Positions 25,591 to 39,915 of a DNA stretch of 64,000 nt are shown piece after piece. A program made the translations under genes and the position numbers. The stretch is from positions 1-64,000 of the forward strand of contig QEYB01000190.1 of NCBI GenBank assembly GCA_017562135.1, read 5' to 3'. Each line of letters opens with the position of its first letter. Position 1 is the stretch's first letter. The notes beneath the pieces were generated by a model that had not been told where the DNA came from, searched no databases, and saw only the letters and a list, made by a program, of their open reading frames with translations. The stretch is from Dipylidium caninum. Lineage: Eukaryota; Platyhelminthes; Cestoda; Cyclophyllidea; Dipylidiidae.

Positions 25591-28500
25591 TGAAGTATTT
25601 TTGTCTCTGCGATTGGGCAGTGGAAGAAGTCAATGTGAGATAGGGTGGGAGATTGAGGACCGCGTACTGCCACTTGTGAGGCGAAATGGCACACATGCAA
25701 GGCTTCTTCGGCCCAACCACACTGCCTTCCATCGATATCATGCAGAATGGACTGCAAGATGCGCCAAATTTGAAGTATTTTTGTCTATGCGATTGGGCAG
25801 TGGAAGAAGTCAATGTGAGATAGGGTGGGAGATTGAGGACCGCGTACTGCCACTTGTGAGGCGAAATGGCACACATGCAAGGCTTCTTCGGCCCAACCAC
25901 ACTGCCTTCCATCGATATCATGCAGAATGGACTGCAAGATGCGCCAAATTTGAAGTATTTTTGTCTATGCGATTGGGCAGTGGAAGAAGTCAATGTGAGA
26001 TAGGGTGGGAGATTGAGGACCGCGTACTGCCACTTGTGAGGCGAAATGGCACACATGCAAGGCTTCTTCGGCCCAACCACACTGCCTTCCATCGATATCA
26101 TGCAGAATGGACTGCAAGATGCGCCAAATTGAAGTATTTTTGTCTATGCGATTGGGCAGTGGAAGAAGTCAATGTGAGATAGGGTGGGAGATTGAGGACC
26201 GCGTACTGCCACTTGTGAGGCGAAATGGCACACATGCAAGGCTTCTTCGGCCCAACCACACTGCCTTCCATCGATATCATGCAGAATGGACTGCAAGATG
26301 CGCCAAATTGAAGTATTTTTGTCTATGCGATTGGGCAGTGGAAGAAGTCAATGTGAGATAGGGTGGGAGATTGAGGACCGCGTACTGCCACTTGTGAGGC
26401 GAAATGGCACACATGCAAGGCTTCTTCGGCCCAACCACACTGCCTTCCATCGATATCATGCAGAATGGACTGCAAGATGCGCCAAATTGAAGTATTTTTG
26501 TCTATGCGATTGGGCAGTGGAAGAAGTCAATGTGAGATAGGGTGGGAGATTGAGGACCGCGTACTGCCACTTGTGAGGCGAAATGGCACACATGCAAGGC
26601 TTCTTCGGCCCAACCACACGGCCTTCCATCGATATCATGCAGAATGGACTGCAAGATGCGCCAAATTGAAGTATTTTTGTCTCTGCGATTGGGCAGTGGA
26701 AGAAGTCAATGTGAGATAGGGTGGGAGATTGAGGACCGCGTACTGCCACTTGTGAGGCGAAATGGCACACATGCAAGGCTTCTTCGGCCCAACCACACTG
26801 CCTTCCATCGATATCATGCAGAATGGACTGCAAGATGCGCCAATTTGAAGTATTTTTGTCTATGCGATTGGGCAGTGGAAGAAGTCAATGTGAGATAGGG
26901 TGGGAGATTGAGGACCGCGTACTGCCACTTGTGAGGCGAAATGGCACACATGCAAGGCTTCTTCGGCCCAACCACACTGCCTTCCATCGATATCATGCAG
27001 AATGGACTGCAAGATGCGCCAAATTGAAGTATTTTTGTCTCTGCGATTGGGCAGTGGAAGAAGTCAATGTGAGATAGGGTGGGAGATTGAGGACCGCGTA
27101 CTGCCACTTGTGAGGCGAAATGGCACACATGCAAGGCTTCTTCGGCCCAACCACACTGCCTTCCATCGATATCATGCAGAATGGACTGCAAGATGCGCCA
27201 ATTTGAAGTATTTTTGTCTCTGCGATTGGGCAGTGGAAGAAGTCAATGTGAGATAGGGTGGGAGATTGAGGACCGCGTACTGCCACTTGTGAGGCGAAAT
27301 GGCACACATGCAAGGCTTCTTCGGCCCAACCACACTGCCTTCCATCGATATCATGCAGAATGGACTGCAAGATGCGCCAAATTTGAAGTATTTTTGTCTC
27401 TGCGATTGGGCAGTGGAAGAAGTCAATGTGAGATAGGGTGGGAGATTGAGGACCGCGTACTGCCACTTGTGAGGCGAAATGGCACACATGCAAGGCTTCT
27501 TCGGCCCAACCACACGGCCTTCCATCGATATCATGCAGAATGGACTGCAAGATGCGCCAAATTGAAGTATTTTTGTCTCTGCGATTGGGCAGTGGAAGAA
27601 GTCAATGTGAGATAGGGTGGGAGATTGAGGACCGCGTACTGCCACTTGTGAGGCGAAATGGCACACATGCAAGGCTTCTTCGGCCCAACCACACTGCCTT
27701 CCATCGATATCATGCAGAATGGACTGCAAGATGCGCCAAATTGAAGTATTTTTGTCTCTGCGATTGGGCAGTGGAAGAAGTCAATGTGAGATAGGGTGGG
27801 AGATTGAGGACCGCGTACTGCCACTTGTGAGGCGAAATGGCACACATGCAAGGCTTCTTCGGCCCAACCACACTGCCTTCCATCGATATCATGCAGAATG
27901 GACTGCAAGATGCGCCAAATTGAAGTATTTTTGTCTATGCGATTGGGCAGTGGAAGAAGTCAATGTGAGATAGGGTGGGAGATTGAGGACCGCGTACTGC
28001 CACTTGTGAGGCGAAATGGCACACATGCAAGGCTTCTTCGGCCCAACCACACTGCCTTCCATCGATATCATGCAGAATGGACTGCAAGATGCGCCAAATT
28101 GAAGTATTTTTGTCTATGCGATTGGGCAGTGGAAGAAGTCAATGTGAGATAGGGTGGGAGATTGAGGACCGCGTACTGCCACTTGTGAGGCGAAATGGCA
28201 CACATGCAAGGCTTCTTCGGCCCAACCACACTGCCTTCCATCGATATCATGCAGAATGGACTGCAAGATGCGCCAAATTGAAGTATTTTTGTCTCTGCGA
28301 TTGGGCAGTGGAAGAAGTCAATGTGAGATAGGGTGGGAGATTGAGGACCGCGTACTGCCACTTGTGAGGCGAAATGGCACACATGCAAGGCTTCTTCGGC
28401 CCAACCACACTGCCTTCCATCGATATCATGCAGAATGGACTGCAAGATGCGAGAAATTGAAGTATTTTTGTCTCTGCGATTGGGCAGTGGAAGAAGTCAA

Positions 28501-30999
28501 TGTGAGATAGGGTGGGAGATTGAGGACCGCGTACTGCCACTTGTGAGGCGAAATGGCACACATGCAAGGCTTCTTCGGCCCAACCACACTGCCTTCCATC
28601 GATATCATGCAGAATGGACTGCAAGATGCGAGAAATTGAAGTATTTTTGTCTCTGCGATTGGGCAGTGGAAGAAGTCAATGTGAGATAGGGTGGGAGATT
28701 GAGGACCGCGTACTGCCACTTGTGAGGCGAAATGGCACACATGCAAGGCTTCTTCGGCCCAACCACACTGCCTTCCATCGATATCATGCAGAATGGACTG
28801 CAAGATGCGAGAAATTGAAGTATTTTTGTCTCTGCGATTGGGCAGTGGAAGAAGTCAATGTGAGATAGGGTGGGAGATTGAGGACCGCGTACTGCCACTT
28901 GTGAGGCGAAATGGCACACATGCAAGGCTTCTTCGGCCCAACCACACTGCCTTCCATCGATATCATGCAGAATGGACTGCAAGATGCGCCAAATTGAAGT
29001 ATTTTTGTCTCTGCGATTGGGCAGTGGAAGAAGTCAATGTGAGATAGGGTGGGAGATTGAGGACCGCGTACTGCCACTTGTGAGGCGAAATGGCACACAT
29101 GCAAGGCTTCTTCGGCCCAACCACACGGCCTTCCATCGATATCATGCAGAATGGACTGCAAGATGCGCCAAATTGAAGTATTTTTGTCTCTGCGATTGGG
29201 CAGTGGAAGAAGTCAATGTGAGATAGGGTGGGAGATTGAGGACCGCGTACTGCCACTTGTGAGGCGAAATGGCACACATGCAAGGCTTCTTCGGCCCAAC
29301 CACACTGCCTTCCATCGATATCATGCAGAATGGACTGCAAGATGCGCCAAATTGAAGTATTTTTGTCTATGCGATTGGGCAGTGGAAGAAGTCAATGTGA
29401 GATAGGGTGGGAGATTGAGGACCGCGTACTGCCACTTGTGAGGCGAAATGGCACACATGCAAGGCTTCTTCGGCCCAACCACACTGCCTTCCATCGATAT
29501 CATGCAGAATGGACTGCAAGATGCGCCAAATTGAAGTATTTTTGTCTATGCGATTGGGCAGTGGAAGAAGTCAATGTGAGATAGGGTGGGAGATTGAGGA
29601 CCGCGTACTGCCACTTGTGAGGCGAAATGGCACACATGCAAGGCTTCTTCGGCCCAACCACACTGCCTTCCATCGATATCATGCAGAATGGACTGCAAGA
29701 TGCGCCAAATTGAAGTATTTTTGTCTATGCGATTGGGCAGTGGAAGAAGTCAATGTGAGATAGGGTGGGAGATTGAGGACCGCGTACTGCCACTTGTGAG
29801 GCGAAATGGCACACATGCAAGGCTTCTTCGGCCCAACCACACTGCCTTCCATCGATATCATGCAGAATGGACTGCAAGATGCGCCAAATTGAAGTATTTT
29901 TGTCTCTGCGATTGGGCAGTGGAAGAAGTCAATGTGAGATAGGGTGGGAGATTGAGGACCGCGTACTGCCACTTGTGAGGCGAAATGGCACACATGCAAG
30001 GCTTCTTCGGCCCAACCACACTGCCTTCCATCGATATCATGCAGAATGGACTGCAAGATGCGCCAAATTGAAGTATTTTTGTCTATGCGATTGGGCAGTG
30101 GAAGAAGTCAATGTGAGATAGGGTGGGAGATTGAGGACCGCGTACTGCCACTTGTGAGGCGAAATGGCACACATGCAAGGCTTCTTCGGCCCAACCACAC
30201 TGCCTTCCATCGATATCATGCAGAATGGACTGCAAGATGCGCCAAATTGAAGTATTTTTGTCTCTGCGATTGGGCAGTGGAAGAAGTCAATGTGAGATAG
30301 GGTGGGAGATTGAGGACCGCGTACTGCCACTTGTGAGGCGAAATGGCACACATGCAAGGCTTCTTCGGCCCAACCACACTGCCTTCCATCGATATCATGC
30401 AGAATGGACTGCAAGATGCGCCAAATTGAAGTATTTTTGTCTATGCGATTGGGCAGTGGAAGAAGTCAATGTGAGATAGGGTGGGAGATTGAGGACCGCG
30501 TACTGCCACTTGTGAGGCGAAATGGCACACATGCAAGGCTTCTTCGGCCCAACCACACGGCCTTCCATCGATATCATGCAGAATGGACTGCAAGATGCGC
30601 CAAATTGAAGTATTTTTGTCTCTGCGATTGGGCAGTGGAAGAAGTCAATGTGAGATAGGGTGGGAGATTGAGGACCGCGTACTGCCACTTGTGAGGCGAA
30701 ATGGCACACATGCAAGGCTTCTTCGGCCCAACCACACTGCCTTCCACCGATATCATGCAGAATGGACTGCAAGATGCGCCAAATTTGAAGTATTTTTGTC
30801 TCTGCGATTGGGCAGTGGAAGAAGTCAATGTGAGATAGGGTGGGAGATTGAGGACCGCGTACTGCCACTTGTGAGGCGAAATGGCACACATGCAAGGCTT
30901 CTTCGGCCCAACCACACGGCCTTCCATCGATATCATGCAGAATGGACTGCAAGATGCGCCAAATTGAAGTATTTTTGTCTCTGCGATTGGGCAGTGGAA

Positions 31000-31165
31000 G
31001 AAGTCAATGTGAGATAGGGTGGGAGATTGAGGACCGCGTACTGCCACTTGTGAGGCGAAATGGCACACATGCAAGGCTTCTTCGGCCTTCCATCGATATC
31101 ATGCAGAATGGACTGCAAGATGCGCCAAATTGAAGTATTTTTGTCTCTGCGATTGGGCAGTGGAA
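31000..31165 (-). repeat. Short (166 bp) satellite monomer 1
   Basis: CTTCTTCGGCC is joined directly to TTCCATCG at 31,083-31,087, so 13 bp are missing that normally contain CAACCACA. In full-length G-type monomers the lost segment lies between two CGGCC copies (CGGCC, then 8 bp, then CGGCC). Deletion by 5 bp microhomology explains the shape exactly. Boundaries are given as one monomer around the deletion. Confidence 0.85.
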
Positions 31166-33671
31166 GAAGTCAATGTGAGATAGGGTGGGAGATTGAGGAC
31201 CGCGTACTGCCACTTGTGAGGCGAAATGGCACACATGCAAGGCTTCTTCGGCCCAACCACACTGCCTTCCATCGATATCATGCAGAATGGACTGCAAGAT
31301 GCGCCAAATTGAAGTATTTTTGTCTCTGCGATTGGGCAGTGGAAGAAGTCAATGTGAGATAGGGTGGGAGATTGAGGACCGCGTACTGCCACTTGTGAGG
31401 CGAAATGGCACACATGCAAGGCTTCTTCGGCCCAACCACACGGCCTTCCATCGATATCATGCAGAATGGACTGCAAGATGCGCCAAATTGAAGTATTTTT
31501 GTCTCTGCGATTGGGCAGTGGAAGAAGTCAATGTGAGATAGGGTGGGAGATTGAGGACCGCGTACTGCCACTTGTGAGGCGAAATGGCACACATGCAAGG
31601 CTTCTTCGGCCCAACCACACTGCCTTCCATCGATATCATGCAGAATGGACTGCAAGATGCGCCAAATTTGAAGTATTTTTGTCTCTGCGATTGGGCAGTG
31701 GAAGAAGTCAATGTGAGATAGGGTGGGAGATTGAGGACCGCGTACTGCCACTTGTGAGGCGAAATGGCACACATGCAAGGCTTCTTCGGCCCAACCACAC
31801 TGCCTTCCATCGATATCATGCAGAATGGACTGCAAGATGCGAGAAATTGAAGTATTTTTGTCTCTGCGATTGGGCAGTGGAAGAAGTCAATGTGAGATAG
31901 GGTGGGAGATTGAGGACCGCGTACTGCCACTTGTGAGGCGAAATGGCACACATGCAAGGCTTCTTCGGCCCAACCACACTGCCTTCCATCGATATCATGC
32001 AGAATGGACTGCAAGATGCGAGAAATTGAAGTATTTTTGTCTCTGCGATTGGGCAGTGGAAGAAGTCAATGTGAGATAGGGTGGGAGATTGAGGACCGCG
32101 TACTGCCACTTGTGAGGCGAAATGGCACACATGCAAGGCTTCTTCGGCCCAACCACACTGCCTTCCATCGATATCATGCAGAATGGACTGCAAGATGCGC
32201 CAAATTGAAGTATTTTTGTCTCTGCGATTGGGCAGTGGAAGAAGTCAATGTGAGATAGGGTGGGAGATTGAGGACCGCGTACTGCCACTTGTGAGGCGAA
32301 ATGGCACACATGCAAGGCTTCTTCGGCCCAACCACACGGCCTTCCATCGATATCATGCAGAATGGACTGCAAGATGCGCCAAATTGAAGTATTTTTGTCT
32401 CTGCGATTGGGCAGTGGAAGAAGTCAATGTGAGATAGGGTGGGAGATTGAGGACCGCGTACTGCCACTTGTGAGGCGAAATGGCACACATGCAAGGCTTC
32501 TTCGGCCCAACCACACTGCCTTCCATCGATATCATGCAGAATGGACTGCAAGATGCGCCAAATTGAAGTATTTTTGTCTCTGCGATTGGGCAGTGGAAGA
32601 AGTCAATGTGAGATAGGGTGGGAGATTGAGGACCGCGTACTGCCACTTGTGAGGCGAAATGGCACACATGCAAGGCTTCTTCGGCCCAACCACACGGCCT
32701 TCCATCGATATCATGCAGAATGGACTGCAAGATGCGCCAAATTGAAGTATTTTTGTCTCTGCGATTGGGCAGTGGAAGAAGTCAATGTGAGATAGGGTGG
32801 GAGATTGAGGACCGCGTACTGCCACTTGTGAGGCGAAATGGCACACATGCAAGGCTTCTTCGGCCCAACCACACTGCCTTCCATCGATATCATGCAGAAT
32901 GGACTGCAAGATGCGCCAATTTGAAGTATTTTTGTCTCTGCGATTGGGCAGTGGAAGAAGTCAATGTGAGATAGGGTGGGAGATTGAGGACCGCGTACTG
33001 CCACTTGTGAGGCGAAATGGCACACATGCAAGGCTTCTTCGGCCCAACCACACTGCCTTCCATCGATATCATGCAGAATGGACTGCAAGATGCGCCAAAT
33101 TTGAAGTATTTTTGTCTCTGCGATTGGGCAGTGGAAGAAGTCAATGTGAGATAGGGTGGGAGATTGAGGACCGCGTACTGCCACTTGTGAGGCGAAATGG
33201 CACACATGCAAGGCTTCTTCGGCCCAACCACACGGCCTTCCATCGATATCATGCAGAATGGACTGCAAGATGCGCCAATTTGAAGTATTTTTGTCTCTGC
33301 GATTGGGCAGTGGAAGAAGTCAATGTGAGATAGGGTGGGAGATTGAGGACCGCGTACTGCCACTTGTGAGGCGAAATGGCACACATGCAAGGCTTCTTCG
33401 GCCCAACCACACGGCCTTCCATCGATATCATGCAGAATGGACTGCAAGATGCGCCAAATTGAAGTATTTTTGTCTCTGCGATTGGGCAGTGGAAGAAGTC
33501 AATGTGAGATAGGGTGGGAGATTGAGGACCGCGTACTGCCACTTGTGAGGCGAAATGGCACACATGCAAGGCTTCTTCGGCCCAACCACACTGCCTTCCA
33601 TCGATATCATGCAGAATGGACTGCAAGATGCGCCAAATTGAAGTATTTTTGTCTCTGCGATTGGGCAGTGG

Positions 33672-33837
33672 AAGAAGTCAATGTGAGATAGGGTGGGAGA
33701 TTGAGGACCGCGTACTGCCACTTGTGAGGCGAAATGGCACACATGCAAGGCTTCTTCGGCCTTCCATCGATATCATGCAGAATGGACTGCAAGATGCGCC
33801 AAATTGAAGTATTTTTGTCTCTGCGATTGGGCAGTGG
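33672..33837 (-). repeat. Short (166 bp) satellite monomer 2
   Basis: It has the same 13 bp deletion, with the joint at 33,757-33,761. It lies 2,674 bp from short monomer 1, which equals fifteen 179 bp steps, minus the 13 bp deletion, plus the two 180 bp units counted between them. Both are followed within a few units by a pair of GAGAAATT monomers, consistent with duplication of a multi-monomer block. Confidence 0.85.
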
Positions 33838-36800
33838 AAGAAGTCAATGTGAGATAGGGTGGGAGATTGAGGACCGCGTACTGCCACTTGTGAGGCGAAA
33901 TGGCACACATGCAAGGCTTCTTCGGCCCAACCACACTGCCTTCCATCGATATCATGCAGAATGGACTGCAAGATGCGAGAAATTGAAGTATTTTTGTCTC
34001 TGCGATTGGGCAGTGGAAGAAGTCAATGTGAGATAGGGTGGGAGATTGAGGACCGCGTACTGCCACTTGTGAGGCGAAATGGCACACATGCAAGGCTTCT
34101 TCGGCCCAACCACACTGCCTTCCATCGATATCATGCAGAATGGACTGCAAGATGCGAGAAATTGAAGTATTTTTGTCTCTGCGATTGGGCAGTGGAAGAA
34201 GTCAATGTGAGATAGGGTGGGAGATTGAGGACCGCGTACTGCCACTTGTGAGGCGAAATGGCACACATGCAAGGCTTCTTCGGCCCAACCACACTGCCTT
34301 CCATCGATATCATGCAGAATGGACTGCAAGATGCGCCAAATTGAAGTATTTTTGTCTCTGCGATTGGGCAGTGGAAGAAGTCAATGTGAGATAGGGTGGG
34401 AGATTGAGGACCGCGTACTGCCACTTGTGAGGCGAAATGGCACACATGCAAGGCTTCTTCGGCCCAACCACACGGCCTTCCATCGATATCATGCAGAATG
34501 GACTGCAAGATGCGCCAATTTGAAGTATTTTTGTCTCTGCGATTGGGCAGTGGAAGAAGTCAATGTGAGATAGGGTGGGAGATTGAGGACCGCGTACTGC
34601 CACTTGTGAGGCGAAATGGCACACATGCAAGGCTTCTTCGGCCCAACCACACGGCCTTCCATCGATATCATGCAGAATGGACTGCAAGATGCGCCAAATT
34701 TGAAGTATTTTTGTCTCTGCGATTGGGCAGTGGAAGAAGTCAATGTGAGATAGGGTGGGAGATTGAGGACCGCGTACTGCCACTTGTGAGGCGAAATGGC
34801 ACACATGCAAGGCTTCTTCGGCCCAACCACACTGCCTTCCATCGATATCATGCAGAATGGACTGCAAGATGCGCCAAATTGAAGTATTTTTGTCTCTGCG
34901 ATTGGGCAGTGGAAGAAGTCAATGTGAGATAGGGTGGGAGATTGAGGACCGCGTACTGCCACTTGTGAGGCGAAATGGCACACATGCAAGGCTTCTTCGG
35001 CCCAACCACACGGCCTTCCATCGATATCATGCAGAATGGACTGCAAGATGCGCCAATTTGAAGTATTTTTGTCTCTGCGATTGGGCAGTGGAAGAAGTCA
35101 ATGTGAGATAGGGTGGGAGATTGAGGACCGCGTACTGCCACTTGTGAGGCGAAATGGCACACATGCAAGGCTTCTTCGGCCCAACCACACGGCCTTCCAT
35201 CGATATCATGCAGAATGGACTGCAAGATGCGCCAAATTGAAGTATTTTTGTCTCTGCGATTGGGCAGTGGAAGAAGTCAATGTGAGATAGGGTGGGAGAT
35301 TGAGGACCGCGTACTGCCACTTGTGAGGCGAAATGGCACACATGCAAGGCTTCTTCGGCCCAACCACACTGCCTTCCATCGATATCATGCAGAATGGACT
35401 GCAAGATGCGCGAAATTGAAGTATTTTTGTCTCTGCGATTGGGCAGTGGAAGAAGTCAATGTGAGATAGGGTGGGAGATTGAGGACCGCGTACTGCCACT
35501 TGTGAGGCGAAATGGCACACATGCAAGGCTTCTTCGGCCCAACCACACTGCCTTCCATCGATATCATGCAGAATGGACTGCAAGATGCGAGAAATTGAAG
35601 TATTTTTGTCTCTGCGATTGGGCAGTGGAAGAAGTCAATGTGAGATAGGGTGGGAGATTGAGGACCGCGTACTGCCACTTGTGAGGCGAAATGGCACACA
35701 TGCAAGGCTTCTTCGGCCCAACCACACTGCCTTCCATCGATATCATGCAGAATGGACTGCAAGATGCGAGAAATTGAAGTATTTTTGTCTCTGCGATTGG
35801 GCAGTGGAAGAAGTCAATGTGAGATAGGGTGGGAGATTGAGGACCGCGTACTGCCACTTGTGAGGCGAAATGGCACACATGCAAGGCTTCTTCGGCCCAA
35901 CCACACTGCCTTCCATCGATATCATGCAGAATGGACTGCAAGATGCGCCAAATTGAAGTATTTTTGTCTCTGCGATTGGGCAGTGGAAGAAGTCAATGTG
36001 AGATAGGGTGGGAGATTGAGGACCGCGTACTGCCACTTGTGAGGCGAAATGGCACACATGCAAGGCTTCTTCGGCCCAACCACACGGCCTTCCATCGATA
36101 TCATGCAGAATGGACTGCAAGATGCGCCAAATTGAAGTATTTTTGTCTCTGCGATTGGGCAGTGGAAGAAGTCAATGTGAGATAGGGTGGGAGATTGAGG
36201 ACCGCGTACTGCCACTTGTGAGGCGAAATGGCACACATGCAAGGCTTCTTCGGCCCAACCACACTGCCTTCCATCGATATCATGCAGAATGGACTGCAAG
36301 ATGCGAGAAATTGAAGTATTTTTGTCTCTGCGATTGGGCAGTGGAAGAAGTCAATGTGAGATAGGGTGGGAGATTGAGGACCGCGTACTGCCACTTGTGA
36401 GGCGAAATGGCACACATGCAAGGCTTCTTCGGCCCAACCACACTGCCTTCCATCGATATCATGCAGAATGGACTGCAAGATGCGCCAAATTGAAGTATTT
36501 TTGTCTCTGCGATTGGGCAGTGGAAGAAGTCAATGTGAGATAGGGTGGGAGATTGAGGACCGCGTACTGCCACTTGTGAGGCGAAATGGCACACATGCAA
36601 GGCTTCTTCGGCCCAACCACACGGCCTTCCATCGATATCATGCAGAATGGACTGCAAGATGCGCCAAATTGAAGTATTTTTGTCTCTGCGATTGGGCAGT
36701 GGAAGAAGTCAATGTGAGATAGGGTGGGAGATTGAGGACCGCGTACTGCCACTTGTGAGGCGAAATGGCACACATGCAAGGCTTCTTCGGCCCAACCACA

Positions 36801-39749
36801 CGGCCTTCCATCGATATCATGCAGAATGGACTGCAAGATGCGCCAATTTGAAGTATTTTTGTCTCTGCGATTGGGCAGTGGAAGAAGTCAATGTGAGATA
36901 GGGTGGGAGATTGAGGACCGCGTACTGCCACTTGTGAGGCGAAATGGCACACATGCAAGGCTTCTTCGGCCCAACCACACTGCCTTCCATCGATATCATG
37001 CAGAATGGACTGCAAGATGCGCCAAATTGAAGTATTTTTGTCTCTGCGATTGGGCAGTGGAAGAAGTCAATGTGAGATAGGGTGGGAGATTGAGGACCGC
37101 GTACTGCCACTTGTGAGGCGAAATGGCACACATGCAAGGCTTCTTCGGCCCAACCACACTGCCTTCCATCGATATCATGCAGAATGGACTGCAAGATGCG
37201 CCAATTTGAAGTATTTTTGTCTCTGCGATTGGGCAGTGGAAGAAGTCAATGTGAGATAGGGTGGGAGATTGAGGACCGCGTACTGCCACTTGTGAGGCGA
37301 AATGGCACACATGCAAGGCTTCTTCGGCCCAACCACACGGCCTTCCATCGATATCATGCAGAATGGACTGCAAGATGCGCCAAATTTGAAGTATTTTTGT
37401 CTCTGCGATTGGGCAGTGGAAGAAGTCAATGTGAGATAGGGTGGGAGATTGAGGACCGCGTACTGCCACTTGTGAGGCGAAATGGCACACATGCAAGGCT
37501 TCTTCGGCCCAACCACACTGCCTTCCATCGATATCATGCAGAATGGACTGCAAGATGCGCCAATTTGAAGTATTTTTGTCTCTGCGATTGGGCAGTGGAA
37601 GAAGTCAATGTGAGATAGGGTGGGAGATTGAGGACCGCGTACTGCCACTTGTGAGGCGAAATGGCACACATGCAAGGCTTCTTCGGCCCAACCACACTGC
37701 CTTCCATCGATATCATGCAGAATGGACTGCAAGATGCGCCAATTTGAAGTATTTTTGTCTCTGCGATTGGGCAGTGGAAGAAGTCAATGTGAGATAGGGT
37801 GGGAGATTGAGGACCGCGTACTGCCACTTGTGAGGCGAAATGGCACACATGCAAGGCTTCTTCGGCCCAACCACACGGCCTTCCATCGATATCATGCAGA
37901 ATGGACTGCAAGATGCGCCAAATTGAAGTATTTTTGTCTCTGCGATTGGGCAGTGGAAGAAGTCAATGTGAGATAGGGTGGGAGATTGAGGACCGCGTAC
38001 TGCCACTTGTGAGGCGAAATGGCACACATGCAAGGCTTCTTCGGCCCAACCACACTGCCTTCCATCGATATCATGCAGAATGGACTGCAAGATGCGCCAA
38101 ATTTGAAGTATTTTTGTCTCTGCGATTGGGCAGTGGAAGAAGTCAATGTGAGATAGGGTGGGAGATTGAGGACCGCGTACTGCCACTTGTGAGGCGAAAT
38201 GGCACACATGCAAGGCGTCTTCGGCCCAACCACACGGCCTTCCATCGATATCATGCAGAATGGACTGCAAGATGCGCCAATTTGAAGTATTTTTGTCTCT
38301 GCGATTGGGCAGTGGAAGAAGTCAATGTGAGATAGGGTGGGAGATTGAGGACCGCGTACTGCCACTTGTGAGGCGAAATGGCACACATGCAAGGCGTCTT
38401 CGGCCCAACCACACGGCCTTCCATCGATATCATGCAGAATGGACTGCAAGATGCGCCAATTTGAAGTATTTTTGTCTCTGCGATTGGGCAGTGGAAGAAG
38501 TCAATGTGAGATAGGGTGGGAGATTGAGGACCGCGTACTGCCACTTGTGAGGCGAAATGGCACACATGCAAGGCTTCTTCGGCCCAACCACACTGCCTTC
38601 CATCGATATCATGCAGAATGGACTGCAAGATGCGCCAAATTGAAGTATTTTTGTCTCTGCGATTGGGCAGTGGAAGAAGTCAATGTGAGATAGGGTGGGA
38701 GATTGAGGACCGCGTACTGCCACTTGTGAGGCGAAATGGCACACATGCAAGGCTTCTTCGGCCCAACCACACTGCCTTCCATCGATATCATGCAGAATGG
38801 ACTGCAAGATGCGAGAAATTGAAGTATTTTTGTCTCTGCGATTGGGCAGTGGAAGAAGTCAATGTGAGATAGGGTGGGAGATTGAGGACCGCGTACTGCC
38901 ACTTGTGAGGCGAAATGGCACACATGCAAGGCTTCTTCGGCCCAACCACACTGCCTTCCATCGATATCATGCAGAATGGACTGCAAGATGCGCCAAATTT
39001 GAAGTATTTTTGTCTATGCGATTGGGCAGTGGAAGAAGTCAATGTGAGATAGGGTGGGAGATTGAGGACCGCGTACTGCCACTTGTGAGGCGAAATGGCA
39101 CACATGCAAGGCTTCTTCGGCCCAACCACACGGCCTTCCATCGATATCATGCAGAATGGACTGCAAGATGCGCCAATTTGAAGTATTTTTGTCTCTGCGA
39201 TTGGGCAGTGGAAGAAGTCAATGTGAGATAGGGTGGGAGATTGAGGACCGCGTACTGCCACTTGTGAGGCGAAATGGCACACATGCAAGGCTTCTTCGGC
39301 CCAACCACACGGCCTTCCATCGATATCATGCAGAATGGACTGCAAGATGCGCCAAATTGAAGTATTTTTGTCTCTGCGATTGGGCAGTGGAAGAAGTCAA
39401 TGTGAGATAGGGTGGGAGATTGAGGACCGCGTACTGCCACTTGTGAGGCGAAATGGCACACATGCAAGGCTTCTTCGGCCCAACCACACGGCCTTCCATC
39501 GATATCATGCAGAATGGACTGCAAGATGCGCCAAATTTGAAGTATTTTTGTCTCTGCGATTGGGCAGTGGAAGAAGTCAATGTGAGATAGGGTGGGAGAT
39601 TGAGGACCGCGTACTGCCACTTGTGAGGCGAAATGGCACACATGCAAGGCTTCTTCGGCCCAACCACACGGCCTTCCATCGATATCATGCAGAATGGACT
39701 GCAAGATGCGCCAATTTGAAGTATTTTTGTCTCTGCGATTGGGCAGTGG

Positions 39750-39915
39750 AAGAAGTCAATGTGAGATAGGGTGGGAGATTGAGGACCGCGTACTGCCACT
39801 TGTGAGGCGAAATGGCACACATGCAAGGCTTCTTCGGCCTTCCATCGATATCATGCAGAATGGACTGCAAGATGCGCCAATTTGAAGTATTTTTGTCTCT
39901 GCGATTGGGCAGTGG
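39750..39915 (-). repeat. Short (166 bp) satellite monomer 3
   Basis: It has the same 13 bp deletion, with the joint at 39,835-39,839. It lies 6,078 bp from short monomer 2, equal to thirty-four 179 bp steps, minus 13, plus five 180 bp units. Its neighbouring units differ from those of the other two short monomers. It may be an independent microhomology deletion or a copy whose flanks have since been converted. Confidence 0.8.
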
